Below, in pieces: positions 45,550 through 54,906 of a stretch of 64,000 nucleotides of DNA. Under the pieces are notes generated by a model. It was not told where the DNA came from and ran no database searches. It saw only the letters and a program-made list of their open reading frames with translations. The stretch is from Cupriavidus neocaledonicus (lineage in GTDB: Bacteria; Pseudomonadota; Gammaproteobacteria; Burkholderiales; Burkholderiaceae). The stretch lies in NCBI RefSeq assembly GCF_000372525.1, contig NZ_AQUR01000098.1:92839-156838 (forward strand). The letters are read 5' to 3'. The position numbers and the translations under genes are program-made. Numbering within the stretch: position 1 is the stretch's first letter; each line of letters opens with the position of its first letter.

Positions 45550-46265
45550 CACAGCAGGCCGCGCAACTGGCTGCGCAGCCGGTTGATGGCCTGGCCGCGG
45601 ATCTGGCATACGCGCGACTCGGTCACGTCGAGCACCGCGCCGATTTCGCGCAGGTTCAGTTCCTGGTCGTAGCACAGCGACAGCACCAGCTTCTCGCGCT
45701 CGGGCAGGCGTTCGATGGCTCGGACCAGTGCCTCGCGCATGCCGCTTTCCATCAGCACGGTCAGCGGGTTGCCGTCGTCGCTGCCGCCGAGGTGGCGGTC
45801 GAGGAAGTCTTCTTCGCCGGAGCGCTCGAAGTCTTCATAGTGCAGCAGCTGGCAGCCATAGACCTCGTTGAGCAGCAGCTGATATTCGTCCAGCGGCATC
45901 TCCATGGCCTCGGCCACTTCGGAATCGATCGGCGTGCGGCCGAGCTTCTGTTCCAGGTTGCGCTGGGTGCGTTCGATGCGGCGGGTGAACTGGCGCAGGC
46001 TGCGCGATTGCCAGTCGTTGGCGCGCACCTCGTCGAGCATGGCGCCGCGGATGCGCTGGCTGGCGTAGGTCTCGAAGCGCGCGCCGTGGGTGTCTTCATA
46101 GCGCTTGGCGGCGTCGAGCAGGCCGATCATGCCGGCCTGGATCAGGTCGTCGATCTGCACGCTGGCGGGCAGCCGGGCGGCGAGCTGCAGCGCGATGCGG
46201 CGCACCAGCTGGGCGTGCGCCTTGACCACATCGGCCTGTTCGAGCTTTCCCTGGATCGTGTACAT
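45549..46265 (-). CDS. fliA: Flagellar sigma factor FliA (sigma-28)
   Basis: A 238-aa sigma-70-family factor with region 2 (LVRRIALQLAARLPASVQIDDLIQAGMIGLLDAAKRYEDTHGARFETYASQRIRGAMLDEVR), region 3, and region 4 (LPEREKLVLSLCYDQELNLREIGAVLDVTESRVCQIRGQAINRLR). Directs class III flagellar promoters such as that of flgK here; held in check by FlgM. Confidence 0.97.
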   Translation of the reverse strand: MYTIQGKLEQADVVKAHAQLVRRIALQLAARLPASVQIDDLIQAGMIGLLDAAKRYEDTHGARFETYASQRIRGAMLDEVRANDWQSRSLRQFTRRIERTQRNLEQKLGRTPIDSEVAEAMEMPLDEYQLLLNEVYGCQLLHYEDFERSGEEDFLDRHLGGSDDGNPLTVLMESGMREALVRAIERLPEREKLVLSLCYDQELNLREIGAVLDVTESRVCQIRGQAINRLRSQLRGLL

Positions 46266-46370
46266 AGTGCAATTCTCGTGAATGCTGGATTGCTGGATTG
46301 CTGGACCGGCGCGCCTTGGCGTGCCGGCTGGCTCAGGGTGTGGTGGTTTCGGGTGGCATGGCTGGCAGGC

Positions 46371-47177
46371 TCAGGCCATCGCGGGAGCGGCGGCGGGCAT
46401 CGCAGCATCCGCGCGCAGCGGCCAGGCGCCGATGCCGCCTGCGCTGCGGCGCAGTGCCGCGGTGGCCGGCGCGGCCGGGAAGGCATCGACCACGCAGCGG
46501 CCCAGCTGCGCGGCGCGCGCCACCAGCGGGTCCGCCGGCAGCCAGCCCGCGCACAGCACTTCGACGCCGAGGTATTGGCTGGCGGTGCGCGCCAGGTTGC
46601 GCAGGATGGCCTGCACCGTGGCTTCGCTGGCCGCCAGGTTGACGATCAGGTGGAACTGGCGCCACGCGTACAGGTGGTGCAGCCGCTTGATGCAGGCGTA
46701 AGCGGCGGTGATCGACGCCAGCTCCGGGCGCATCACCACCAGCACGTTGTGCGCATCGCCCGCAAGCGGCGACAGGGCGCCGTCGGCGTCGAGGCCGGCG
46801 TCGACCAGCACGCTACGGAAATCGTTCGTCGCCGCCGTCGGCAAGGCAGCGCCCGGCACCGGCCGGCCCGCCGGCAGTACCGACAGCACGCCTTGCGGGC
46901 TCACGCCCGCCGCGGCCTCCAGCGACAACCGGCCCGCGTAAACGTCGGCCAGCGTGCCCGCCGGCCTGGCGCCGGACCAGCGCGTGGCACGGGCGTTGGC
47001 GTCTTCGTCGACCAGCAGCACGCGCTCGCCCTGCATCGCCAGCGCATGCGACAAGCCCAGCGCCACGGTCGTAGCGCCGGCGCCGCGTTCGCTGGCGAGC
47101 ACGGCGATGCGGCGCGTGGTGCGCGGCGCCAGCATCCTGCGCAGGCTCGCGGCCTGGTCCATGGCGAGGGTGCTCAC
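46371..47177 (-). CDS. flhG: FlhG/MinD-like flagellar number regulator with altered P-loop
   Basis: A 268-aa MinD/ParA-type protein, coupled to flhF by an ATGA overlap. RIAVLASERGAGATTVALGLSHALAMQGERVLLVDEDANA is the N-terminal ATPase block. The two lysines of the deviant Walker A (KGGxGKT) are replaced: Glu30 at the signature Lys and Ala35 at the P-loop Lys. LASITAAYACIKRLHHLYAW and LIVNLAASEATVQAILRNLARTASQYL follow FlhG. The C-terminus is Ala-rich. Likely still acts with FlhF but with impaired ATP chemistry. Confidence 0.88.
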   Translation of the reverse strand: MSTLAMDQAASLRRMLAPRTTRRIAVLASERGAGATTVALGLSHALAMQGERVLLVDEDANARATRWSGARPAGTLADVYAGRLSLEAAAGVSPQGVLSVLPAGRPVPGAALPTAATNDFRSVLVDAGLDADGALSPLAGDAHNVLVVMRPELASITAAYACIKRLHHLYAWRQFHLIVNLAASEATVQAILRNLARTASQYLGVEVLCAGWLPADPLVARAAQLGRCVVDAFPAAPATAALRRSAGGIGAWPLRADAAMPAAAPAMA

Positions 47178-49513
47178 TGCAGGGCCTCCGCGGCGGCAGC
47201 AGGCGCGGCGTTGCCGCGGCCCGGATAGTTTTCCAGCACGTCGAGCAGCGCCAGCATGCGGCCCATGCCTTCATTGAGCACGGTGCCCGGCACCGGCGCG
47301 CCGGGGCGCACCGTACGGCCGGCCAGGCGCGCCAGGAACGCGGGCGCGGCCGCGGTCGGCGCATGTTCCAGGCGCAGCACCGACAAGCCCAGCTGCAGCG
47401 CGGCCACCGCGCCGGCATCGTGCGCATCCCGCGCGTCCTGCGCGAAATGGTCGATGGCATGGCGCAGCGTGCGCAGGCCGGTCTCGGCCGCGTCGGTCCA
47501 CAAGGCCCAGCGCGCCACCTGCACGGCATCCTGCGCCAGGGCCGGGTCGCACAGCAGGTAGCGCGTATCGAGCAGCTCGCCGGTGGCGCGATCGGCCAGG
47601 CGGGCCACCACCAGGCAGGCGTCGATGCCGCCTTCGGGCGTGCCCTTGCCGCGCACCGGGCTGTCCGGCACGCGCACCTCGGCGGTTGCCAGCCAGCGCA
47701 CGGCATCGCGCTCGCGCACGGTGTCTTCGCCGACGGCATGGAAGGTCAGCGTATCCGCCAGTGCATCCAGCTTCCACGCGGTGCCGGCGCTGACCACGCG
47801 CGCGGTCTTGCGCGCGCTGGCCACCCAGCGCTCGCCGGCCTGCTGCCAGCGCGCCAGCGCGGAGGCGGACGGCAGCGCGTCGACCAGGTTGACGACCTTG
47901 CGCGCGGCGCTCATCGCGGCACGCAGGTTGGCGGCATCGGCTTCGGCTTCGCCCAGCGGCTGGCCGGCACGGCCAGTGGGCGTGACGGCGGCGGCCAGCG
48001 GCATGCCGTTGCGGTCGGCCAGCCACAGCGTGTGCTGGATCGGCTGGGGCGAGCGGCGCCCCGGCACGGCCACCTGCAGCGTGGCGGCGACCGCCAGCAC
48101 GTACTGGTCGCACTGGCGCGTCACGTCACGGCACACCGCTTCGCGCACCTGCTGCGACATCGCGCGCAGGGCCGGCGCGCCGGCGCCGCGCTGCTGCCAC
48201 AGCGAGCGGGCCAGGTCGAAGCCCAGGCCCGCGCCGTTGAGTTCGGCCACGCACTGGCCGAGCGCGTCGGCGCTATCGGTCAGCGAGCGCAGCACGTCGG
48301 TGGCGCCACCGCGCGCGGTGGTCTCTTCACCCGCACCGGCGGCGGCACGGCGCGCCGCTTCGGCATCGGCAAACACCGAGCCGCGTCGCGGCGTCAGGAA
48401 GGCGCGCTCGACCAGCGCTGCGCTGTTGGCCAGTTCCAGGTGCTCGGGCACGCGCTGCCCGGTGGAGGCATAGAACACCGGCAGCCGGTGGCGGATCACC
48501 ACGTCCAGCACCGATCCCAGATGCGTGGCTTCATCCAGCTTGCTGATGATGCAGCCGTCGATGCCGCCGCCATCCGGCGCGGCGTCATGGCGGTAGGCGT
48601 GCACCACCTCATTGAGCGTATCGCCATGGCTGGCGCCGTTGAGCAGCAGCACGCGCTGCACCGGTGCGGGCACGCCGGCCAGCATCGCGATCTGTTCCGA
48701 CAGGCTGCGGTCGCGCTGGCTCATGCCAACGGTGTCGATGATGACCAGGTGCTTGTCCTTCATCGCCGCCAGCGCGAAGCGCAGGTCTGCGGCGTCTTTC
48801 ACGGCATGCACCGGCACGCCGAGGATGTCGCCATAGATGCGCAGCTGCTCATGCGCGCCGATCCGGAAGCTGTCGGTGGTCAGCAACGCCAGCTTGTCGG
48901 CGCCGTTGCGCAGCACGTAGCGCGCGGCCAGCTTGGCCGTGGTGGTGGTCTTGCCCACGCCGGTGGGGCCCACCAGCGCCAGCACGCCGCCCTGCGCGAA
49001 CAGGTGGTCTTCGTCGCCCAGCACCGGCAGCTTGCTGGCCAGCTCGCCGCGAATCCAGCCCATGGCCGCGGGCCGGTCATAGCCCAGCGGCAGCCGCGCC
49101 AGCAGCGTGCGCGCCAGCTGCCCGGAGAAGCCGGCGCCCACCATCCATTCGAACAGCGATTCGCGCAGCGGGTCGCTCGCGGCCACGCCGTGCGCCGCCG
49201 CGCTCGGGGCCACGCCCGGCGCCGCGCCGATGCCGGCCAGCTGGCGTTCCAGCATGGCCCGCATCGATTGCAGCTCGCCGCGCAGGTCGCCGATGGCGGC
49301 GGGCTCGGGTGCCGGTACCTGCGCCGGTGCCGGCGGCACATACACCTGCGCGCTGGCCGACACGCTGCCCAGATCGGTATCGCGCATGGCGACGATCTCC
49401 ACGCCGCCCTCAACGGTGCGGTTGGACAGCACCACGGCGTCAGGGCCCATGGCTTCGCGCACCTGGCGCATGGCTTCGCGGCCGTTGGCCGCGACAAACT
49501 TGGCTACGCTCAT
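47174..49513 (-). CDS. flhF: Flagellar SRP-type GTPase FlhF, long form
   Basis: A 779-aa protein, much longer than typical FlhF (about 400-560 aa). Residues ~1-150 form a basic/Pro-rich N-terminus. Residues ~180-400 are the SRP GTPase core: VALVGPTGVGKTTTTAKLAARY, LLTTDSFRIGAHEQLRIYGDILGVPVH, LVIIDTVGMSQRD and ISKLDEATHLGSVLDVV. The C-terminal ~370 residues are an extra alpha/beta region without recognised motifs. Guides flagellar placement with FlhG, whose gene overlaps it by four bases. Confidence 0.93.
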   Translation of the reverse strand: MSVAKFVAANGREAMRQVREAMGPDAVVLSNRTVEGGVEIVAMRDTDLGSVSASAQVYVPPAPAQVPAPEPAAIGDLRGELQSMRAMLERQLAGIGAAPGVAPSAAAHGVAASDPLRESLFEWMVGAGFSGQLARTLLARLPLGYDRPAAMGWIRGELASKLPVLGDEDHLFAQGGVLALVGPTGVGKTTTTAKLAARYVLRNGADKLALLTTDSFRIGAHEQLRIYGDILGVPVHAVKDAADLRFALAAMKDKHLVIIDTVGMSQRDRSLSEQIAMLAGVPAPVQRVLLLNGASHGDTLNEVVHAYRHDAAPDGGGIDGCIISKLDEATHLGSVLDVVIRHRLPVFYASTGQRVPEHLELANSAALVERAFLTPRRGSVFADAEAARRAAAGAGEETTARGGATDVLRSLTDSADALGQCVAELNGAGLGFDLARSLWQQRGAGAPALRAMSQQVREAVCRDVTRQCDQYVLAVAATLQVAVPGRRSPQPIQHTLWLADRNGMPLAAAVTPTGRAGQPLGEAEADAANLRAAMSAARKVVNLVDALPSASALARWQQAGERWVASARKTARVVSAGTAWKLDALADTLTFHAVGEDTVRERDAVRWLATAEVRVPDSPVRGKGTPEGGIDACLVVARLADRATGELLDTRYLLCDPALAQDAVQVARWALWTDAAETGLRTLRHAIDHFAQDARDAHDAGAVAALQLGLSVLRLEHAPTAAAPAFLARLAGRTVRPGAPVPGTVLNEGMGRMLALLDVLENYPGRGNAAPAAAAEALQ

Positions 49514-49523
49514 CGTTGACTCC

Positions 49524-51605
49524 TCACGCGCCGATCATGGCGGTGATGCGGATATTGCGGTTGTCCGGCACCTCGGCGTGCGACAGCACCCGCAGTTGCG
49601 GCATGGTCCGGCGCAGGAAGCGCGCCATCAGCGGACGCAGCTGCGACGGCACCAGCAGCACCGGGTCCATGCCCATCTGCTCCTGACGCGTAACCGCGCC
49701 CTGGGTCTGCTGCAGCAGCGCGTCGGCCAGGCCCGGCTCGATGCCGCCGCCGTTGGTCAGCGCCTGCGACAGCACGCGCTCCAGGCCGGCGTCGAGGCCG
49801 ATCACCTGCAGGTCGGCATTGTTCGGGAACAGCTGCTGCGTGATGGCGCGGCCCAGCGCCACGCGGACCATCGCAGTCAGCTCGTTGGGGTCGCTGATCT
49901 TGGGCGCGTGCTCGGCCACCACATCGAGGATGGTGCGCATGTCGCGGATCGGCACGCCTTCGTCCAGCAGGTTCTGCAGGATCTTCTGCAGCGCGGTCAG
50001 CGAGATCGTCTTCGGCACCAGGTCTTCGGTCAGCTTGGGCGACTCCTTGGCGATGCGGTCCAGCAGCGCCTGCACTTCCTGGCGGCCCAGCAGTTCGGCC
50101 GCGTGCATGTGGATCAGGTGGTTCAGGTGCGTGGCCACCACGGTGCTGGCATCGACCACGGTGTAGCCGTACGCCTGCGCCTGCTCCTTGATGCCGGCAT
50201 CGATCCACACCGCCGGCAGGCCGAAGGCGGGATCGCGCGTGGCCGCGCCCGGCAGCGTGCCGCTGACCTGGCCCGGGTTGATCGCCATCCACTGGCCCGG
50301 CATGGCCTCGCCACGGCCGATCTCCACGCCCTTGAGCGTGATGCGGTAGGCGTTGGGCTTCAGTTCCAGGTTGTCGCGGATATGCACCACCGGGACCAGG
50401 AAGCCGATCTCCTGCGCCACCTTCTTGCGGATGCTCTTGATGCGGCCCAGCAGCTCGCCGTCCTGCGCGCGGTCCACCAGCGTGATCAGGCGGTAGCCCA
50501 CTTCCATGCCGAGCGGGTCCACCAGCGTGACGTCGTCCCAGCTGGCTTCGGTCGATTCCTGTGCCACCGCCGGGGTGCGCTCTTCGCGCTGTTTGCTCTG
50601 CGCCTGCGTCGCCGCGCGGCGCGCGATATAGCGGCCCATCCATACCAGCGCGCCCGCCAGCAGCAGGAAGGCAAAATGCGGCATGCCCGGGATGATGCCC
50701 ATCAGGCCGATGATGCCCGCGGTCAGGTACAGCACGCGCGGGTTGGCGAAGAGCTGGCCGGTCAGCTGCTCGCCCACGTCCTGCTCGTTCGACACGCGCG
50801 ACACGATCACGCCGGCCGCGGTGGAGATCACCAGCGCCGGAATCTGCGCCACCAGGCCATCGCCGATGGTCAGCAGCGTGTAGTTGTGCACGGCGGTACC
50901 GAAGTCCAGGTCATGCTGGACCATGCCCACCACCATGCCCGCGGCCACGTTGATAAACATGATCAGCAGGCCCGCCACCGCATCGCCGCGCACGAACTTG
51001 CTGGCACCGTCCATGGCGCCGTAGAAGTCCGATTCCTGCGCCACTTCCGCGCGGCGCTTCTTGGCGGCGGCTTCGTCGATCAGGCCGGCGTTCAGGTCAG
51101 CATCGATCGACATCTGCTTGCCCGGCATCGAATCCAGCATGAAGCGCGCGCCGACCTCCGCAATCCGCCCCGCGCCCTTGGTGATCACCATGAAGTTGAT
51201 CACCACCAGGATGGCGAACACCACGATACCCACGGCAAAGTTGCCGCCCACCAGGAAGTGGCCGAAGGCCTCCACCACCTTGCCGGCCGCGTCCGGGCCG
51301 GTATGGCCTTCCAGCAGCACCACGCGCGTCGAGGCCACGTTCAGCGACAGCCGCAGCAGCGTGGTGAACAGCAGCACCGCCGGGAACGCCGCGAAATCCA
51401 GCGGCTTCTGCGTGTACATGCTGACCAGCAGCACCATGATCGCCAGCGCGATATTGAACGTAAACAGCAGGTCCAGCACAAAGGCCGGCAGCGGCAGGAT
51501 CATCATCCCCAGGATCATGATGATCAGCAGCGGCCCGGTCATGGCCTTGAGCTGGCCGGCGGAGCGCAGGCCGGGCAGGTTGAAGAGGTTGCTCAGAGCA
51601 TTCAT
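49524..51605 (-). CDS. flhA: Flagellar type III export protein FlhA
   Basis: A 693-aa export-gate protein with about eight transmembrane helices in the N-terminal half and the FHIPEP region [49 protein letters not shown] (here VDRGEK-like DADLNAG). The cytosolic C-terminal half has [16 protein letters not shown] and [13 protein letters not shown]-type segments. ATG overlaps the flhB stop (ATGA). Very close to typical family length. Confidence 0.97.
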   Translation of the reverse strand: [693 protein letters not shown]

Positions 51606-52744
51606 TCGCGCATTTCCGGTACGGCGAGTTCATCGGGCACGTGCAGGTCCGCCGGCGCCTGCGGCTGCGGGCCCTGCGAGTAGTGCCAGTGCTTCAGTTG
51701 ATAGACCCAGGCCAGCACTTCGGCCACGGCGGTATAGAGGCCGGCCGGGATTTCCTGGCCCAGCTCGACATGGCGATGCAGCGCGCGCGCCAGCGGCGGC
51801 GCCGACATCAGCGGCACACGGTGCTCGGCCGCCAGCGCGCGGATGCGCGCGGCGACCTCGCCGGTGCCCTTGGCCACCACACGCGGCGCGCCCATGCGCC
51901 CTTCCTCATAGCGCAGCGCCACCGCAAAGTGGGTGGGATTGGTCACCACCACATCGGCCTTGGGCACCTCCGTCATCATGCGGCGACGCGCCATGGCGCG
52001 CTGCTGCTGGCGGATGCGGTTCTTGATATGAGGGTCGCCCTCGCTCTCCTTGAATTCCTGCTTGACCTCTTCCTTGGTCATGCGCAGCTTCTTGAAGAAC
52101 TCCCAGTACTGCCACGGCACGTCGATGGCCGCCACCACCAGCAGCGACAGCGACACCACCAGGCAGCAGAACATCACCAGGTCCACCATGTGCAGCAGCG
52201 CCTCCTGCACCGGCGCATTCATCAGCGCGATGGCCTCGGGCAAACGGCGCCACAACACCCAGGCGCCGACCGCGCCCACCAGCAGCGACTTGGCCACGGC
52301 CTTGAGCAGCTCCACCAGCGAATGCGCGGAGAACATCCGCCCCAGCCCCGCAATCGGCGACAGCCGCGACAACTGCGGCGCAAACGACTTGGCCGAGAAC
52401 ACCCAGCCGCCCAGCAGCAGCGGCGCGGCCAGCGCCGCCACGCCGAACAGCAGCAGCAACGGCAGGAAGGCCAGCAGGCTGTCCCACACCATCAGCGCAA
52501 AGCGCGACAGCATGCGCGACGGATCGAACGCCGTGGCCGGCTCAAAGCGCAACGCGCCCTGCATCACCTGGTTCAGGCTGCGGCCCAGGTGCCCGCCCAG
52601 CGTCCACAGGCCGGTCACGCCGGCAATCAGCATCACGAACGTGGCCAGCTCGCGCGAACGCACCACCTGCCCCTCCTCGCGCGCCTTTTCCAGGCGCCGG
52701 GGTGAGGCGGGTTCGGTTTTCTCGAGATCGCTTTCTTCGGACAT
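51602..52744 (-). CDS. flhB: Flagellar type III export protein FlhB
   Basis: A 380-aa export protein. MSEESDLEKTEPASPRRLEKAREEGQVVRSREL opens the family; four hydrophobic segments follow; the cytosolic domain has the self-cleaving NPTHFAVAL motif and APRVVAKGTGEVAARIRALAAEHRVPLMSAPPLARAL. Switches export from hook to filament substrates. First gene of the flhB-flhA-flhF-flhG-fliA-flhE block. Confidence 0.97.
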   Translation of the reverse strand: MSEESDLEKTEPASPRRLEKAREEGQVVRSRELATFVMLIAGVTGLWTLGGHLGRSLNQVMQGALRFEPATAFDPSRMLSRFALMVWDSLLAFLPLLLLFGVAALAAPLLLGGWVFSAKSFAPQLSRLSPIAGLGRMFSAHSLVELLKAVAKSLLVGAVGAWVLWRRLPEAIALMNAPVQEALLHMVDLVMFCCLVVSLSLLVVAAIDVPWQYWEFFKKLRMTKEEVKQEFKESEGDPHIKNRIRQQQRAMARRRMMTEVPKADVVVTNPTHFAVALRYEEGRMGAPRVVAKGTGEVAARIRALAAEHRVPLMSAPPLARALHRHVELGQEIPAGLYTAVAEVLAWVYQLKHWHYSQGPQPQAPADLHVPDELAVPEMRE

Positions 52745-53216
52745 CCACGCTCCGTGCGAAGCGGCAGGCCGCTATTCGTCAGCGGGGATTATCGAAGCGG
52801 GGTGGGATTCCCATTCGCGCGAAAAGGCGGGGGAATTGGGTGCTGTTTGGGAAATGAGGGACTGTTGGGGTTAACGGCGCAGGGGTCAGAAGTCTTTAGC
52901 GGGAAAGTGACGAAGCCGCCGACCCGCGGTGCGCGGAAGCGACCTTTGCCCGCTGACTGAAAGCGCGTTTCACATCGTGGGATTTCCGCGTTGCGCAGCG
53001 CCGCATCCGCTTTCGTTCTGCGAAAAAACGTTCCGTATCATGAAAATTAACACCTATCTCATTGAAATACAAGGAAAAACAAAGTCTTATGTCTTATATA
53101 AGACATAGCCGCAACGGAGCCGGATCCCCCTACAATGAGTTCACGCTGTTTGCTTCGACCCACGGTCGGCACGCCAAACGATTTTTCTCAAACGCGCCTT
53201 ATCTTAGGAAACTGAC
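52745..53216. promoter_or_regulatory. Divergent region flhB / aceA
   Basis: 472 bp between divergently transcribed flhB and aceA. The first half is GC-rich; the last ~200 bp are AT-rich and hold the aceA promoter area with a 20-bp perfect palindrome (53088-53107). AGGAAAC before the ATG is the aceA ribosome binding site. No gene is supported here. Confidence 0.55.
53088..53107. promoter_or_regulatory. 20-bp perfect palindrome upstream of aceA, likely operator
   Basis: TATGTCTTATATAAGACATA is its own reverse complement. One more half-site (gtcttat, 53084-53090) precedes it, in the same direction as its left arm. About 110 bp upstream of the aceA ATG. Size and symmetry fit a dimeric winged-helix regulator (GntR-type), which is inference; I cannot name the protein. 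Confidence 0.7.
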
Positions 53217-54797
53217 ATGGCCCAGTATCAAGACGACATCAAGGCAGTGGCTGCTTTGAAAGAAACCCAGGGCAGCGCCTGGAATGCCATCAACCCCGAG
53301 TACGCTGCCCGCATGCGCGCGCAGAACAAGTTCAAGACGGGCCTGGACATCGCCAAGTACACCGCCAAGATCATGCGCGCCGACATGGCCGCCTATGACG
53401 CGGACCCGTCGAAGTACACCCAGTCGCTGGGCTGCTGGCACGGCTTTATCGGCCAGCAGAAGATGATTTCCATCAAGAAGCACTTCAACAGCACCGAGCG
53501 CCGCTACCTGTACCTGTCCGGCTGGATGGTCGCCGCGCTGCGCTCCGAGTTCGGCCCGCTGCCGGACCAGTCGATGCACGAGAAGACTTCGGTCAGCGCG
53601 CTGATCCGCGAGCTGTACACCTTCCTGCGCCAGGCCGACGCCCGTGAACTGGGCGGCCTGTTCCGCCAGCTCGACGCCGCCACCGGCGCCGAAAAGGCCG
53701 CGATCCAGCAGAAGATCGACAACCACGTCACCCACGTGGTGCCTATCATCGCCGACATCGACGCCGGTTTCGGCAACGCCGAAGCGACCTACCTGCTGGC
53801 CAAGCAATTCATCGAAGCCGGCGCCTGCTGCATCCAGATCGAAAACCAGGTGTCCGATGAGAAGCAATGCGGCCACCAGGACGGCAAGGTCACCGTGCCG
53901 CACGAGGACTTCCTGGCCAAGATCCGCGCCATCCGCTACGCCTTCCTGGAACTGGGCGTGGACGACGGCATCATCGTCGCCCGCACCGACTCGCTGGGCG
54001 CCGGCCTGACCAAGCAGATCGCCGTGACCCGCCAGCCGGGCGACCTGGGCGACCAGTACAACTCGTTCCTGGATTGCGAAGAACTGTCGGCCGACCAGCT
54101 GGGCAATGGCGACGTCATCATCAAGCGCGACGGCAAGCTGCTGCGCCCGAAGCGCCTGCCCAGCAACCTGTTCCAGTTCCGCGCCGGCACGGGTGAAGCC
54201 CGCTGCGTGCTGGACTGCGTGACCGCGCTGCAGAACGGCGCCGACCTGCTGTGGATCGAAACCGAAAAGCCGCACATCGCCCAGATCGCCGGCATGGTCA
54301 ACGAAATCCGCAAGGTCATCCCGAACGCCAAGCTGGTGTACAACAACAGCCCGTCGTTCAACTGGACGCTGAATTTCCGCCAGCAGGCGTATGACGCGAT
54401 GAAGGAAGCGGGCAAGGATGTTTCGGCCTACGATCGCGCCCAATTGATGAGCGTGGAATATGACGACAGCGAACTGGCCAAGCTGGCGGACGAGAAGATT
54501 CGTACGTTCCAGGCTGATGCGTCGCGTGAAGCCGGCATCTTCCATCACCTGATTACGCTGCCGACGTATCACACGGCTGCGCTGTCGACTGACAATCTGG
54601 CTAAAGAGTACTTCGGTGACCAAGGCATGCTGGGTTATGTGGCTGGGGTGCAGCGGAAGGAAATCCGTCAGGGTATCGCTTGCGTCAAGCACCAGAACAT
54701 GTCGGGCTCCGACATTGGTGATGACCACAAGGAGTATTTCAGCGGCGAAGCGGCGCTGAAGGCGGCGGGGAAGGACAATACTATGAATCAGTTTTGA
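53217..54797 (+). CDS. aceA: Isocitrate lyase
   Basis: A 526-aa isocitrate lyase of the longer (Pseudomonas/Cupriavidus) type. SLGCWHGFIGQQKMISI near residue 70, PIIADIDAGFGNAEATYLLAK with metal-binding Asp, and the catalytic Cys218 in SDEKQCGHQ (the KKCGH variant with Gln) identify it. NNSPSFNWTL is the substrate loop. Splits isocitrate into succinate and glyoxylate for growth on acetate, fatty acids or PHA. Palindromic operator upstream, strong terminator downstream. Confidence 0.97.
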   Translation: MAQYQDDIKAVAALKETQGSAWNAINPEYAARMRAQNKFKTGLDIAKYTAKIMRADMAAYDADPSKYTQSLGCWHGFIGQQKMISIKKHFNSTERRYLYLSGWMVAALRSEFGPLPDQSMHEKTSVSALIRELYTFLRQADARELGGLFRQLDAATGAEKAAIQQKIDNHVTHVVPIIADIDAGFGNAEATYLLAKQFIEAGACCIQIENQVSDEKQCGHQDGKVTVPHEDFLAKIRAIRYAFLELGVDDGIIVARTDSLGAGLTKQIAVTRQPGDLGDQYNSFLDCEELSADQLGNGDVIIKRDGKLLRPKRLPSNLFQFRAGTGEARCVLDCVTALQNGADLLWIETEKPHIAQIAGMVNEIRKVIPNAKLVYNNSPSFNWTLNFRQQAYDAMKEAGKDVSAYDRAQLMSVEYDDSELAKLADEKIRTFQADASREAGIFHHLITLPTYHTAALSTDNLAKEYFGDQGMLGYVAGVQRKEIRQGIACVKHQNMSGSDIGDDHKEYFSGEAALKAAGKDNTMNQF

Positions 54798-54821
54798 TTC
54801 TGGTGGGGCACTTTGAAGCAG

Positions 54822-54853
54822 AACGCCAACCCGTGAGGGTTGGCGTTTTTTTG
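54822..54853 (+). terminator. Intrinsic terminator of aceA
   Basis: AACGCCAACCC-gtga-GGGTTGGCGTT followed by TTTTT. A perfect 11-bp stem with a T-run (ttttttt) ~25 bp after the stop. It also marks the left border of the accessory island. Confidence 0.95.
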
Positions 54854-54906
54854 TGGCTAGGCGCACTCAGAGCGACTAGTCCCGAGCCCGAAATTGTTGC
54901 TCATGC

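Noticed and set aside
47363..51683. Very long plus-strand open frames (718 and 858 codons) opposite flhF and flhA
   Set aside because: They are antisense to clearly recognised genes; the translations are His/Arg/Gln-rich with no family pattern, as expected from high-GC shadow frames.
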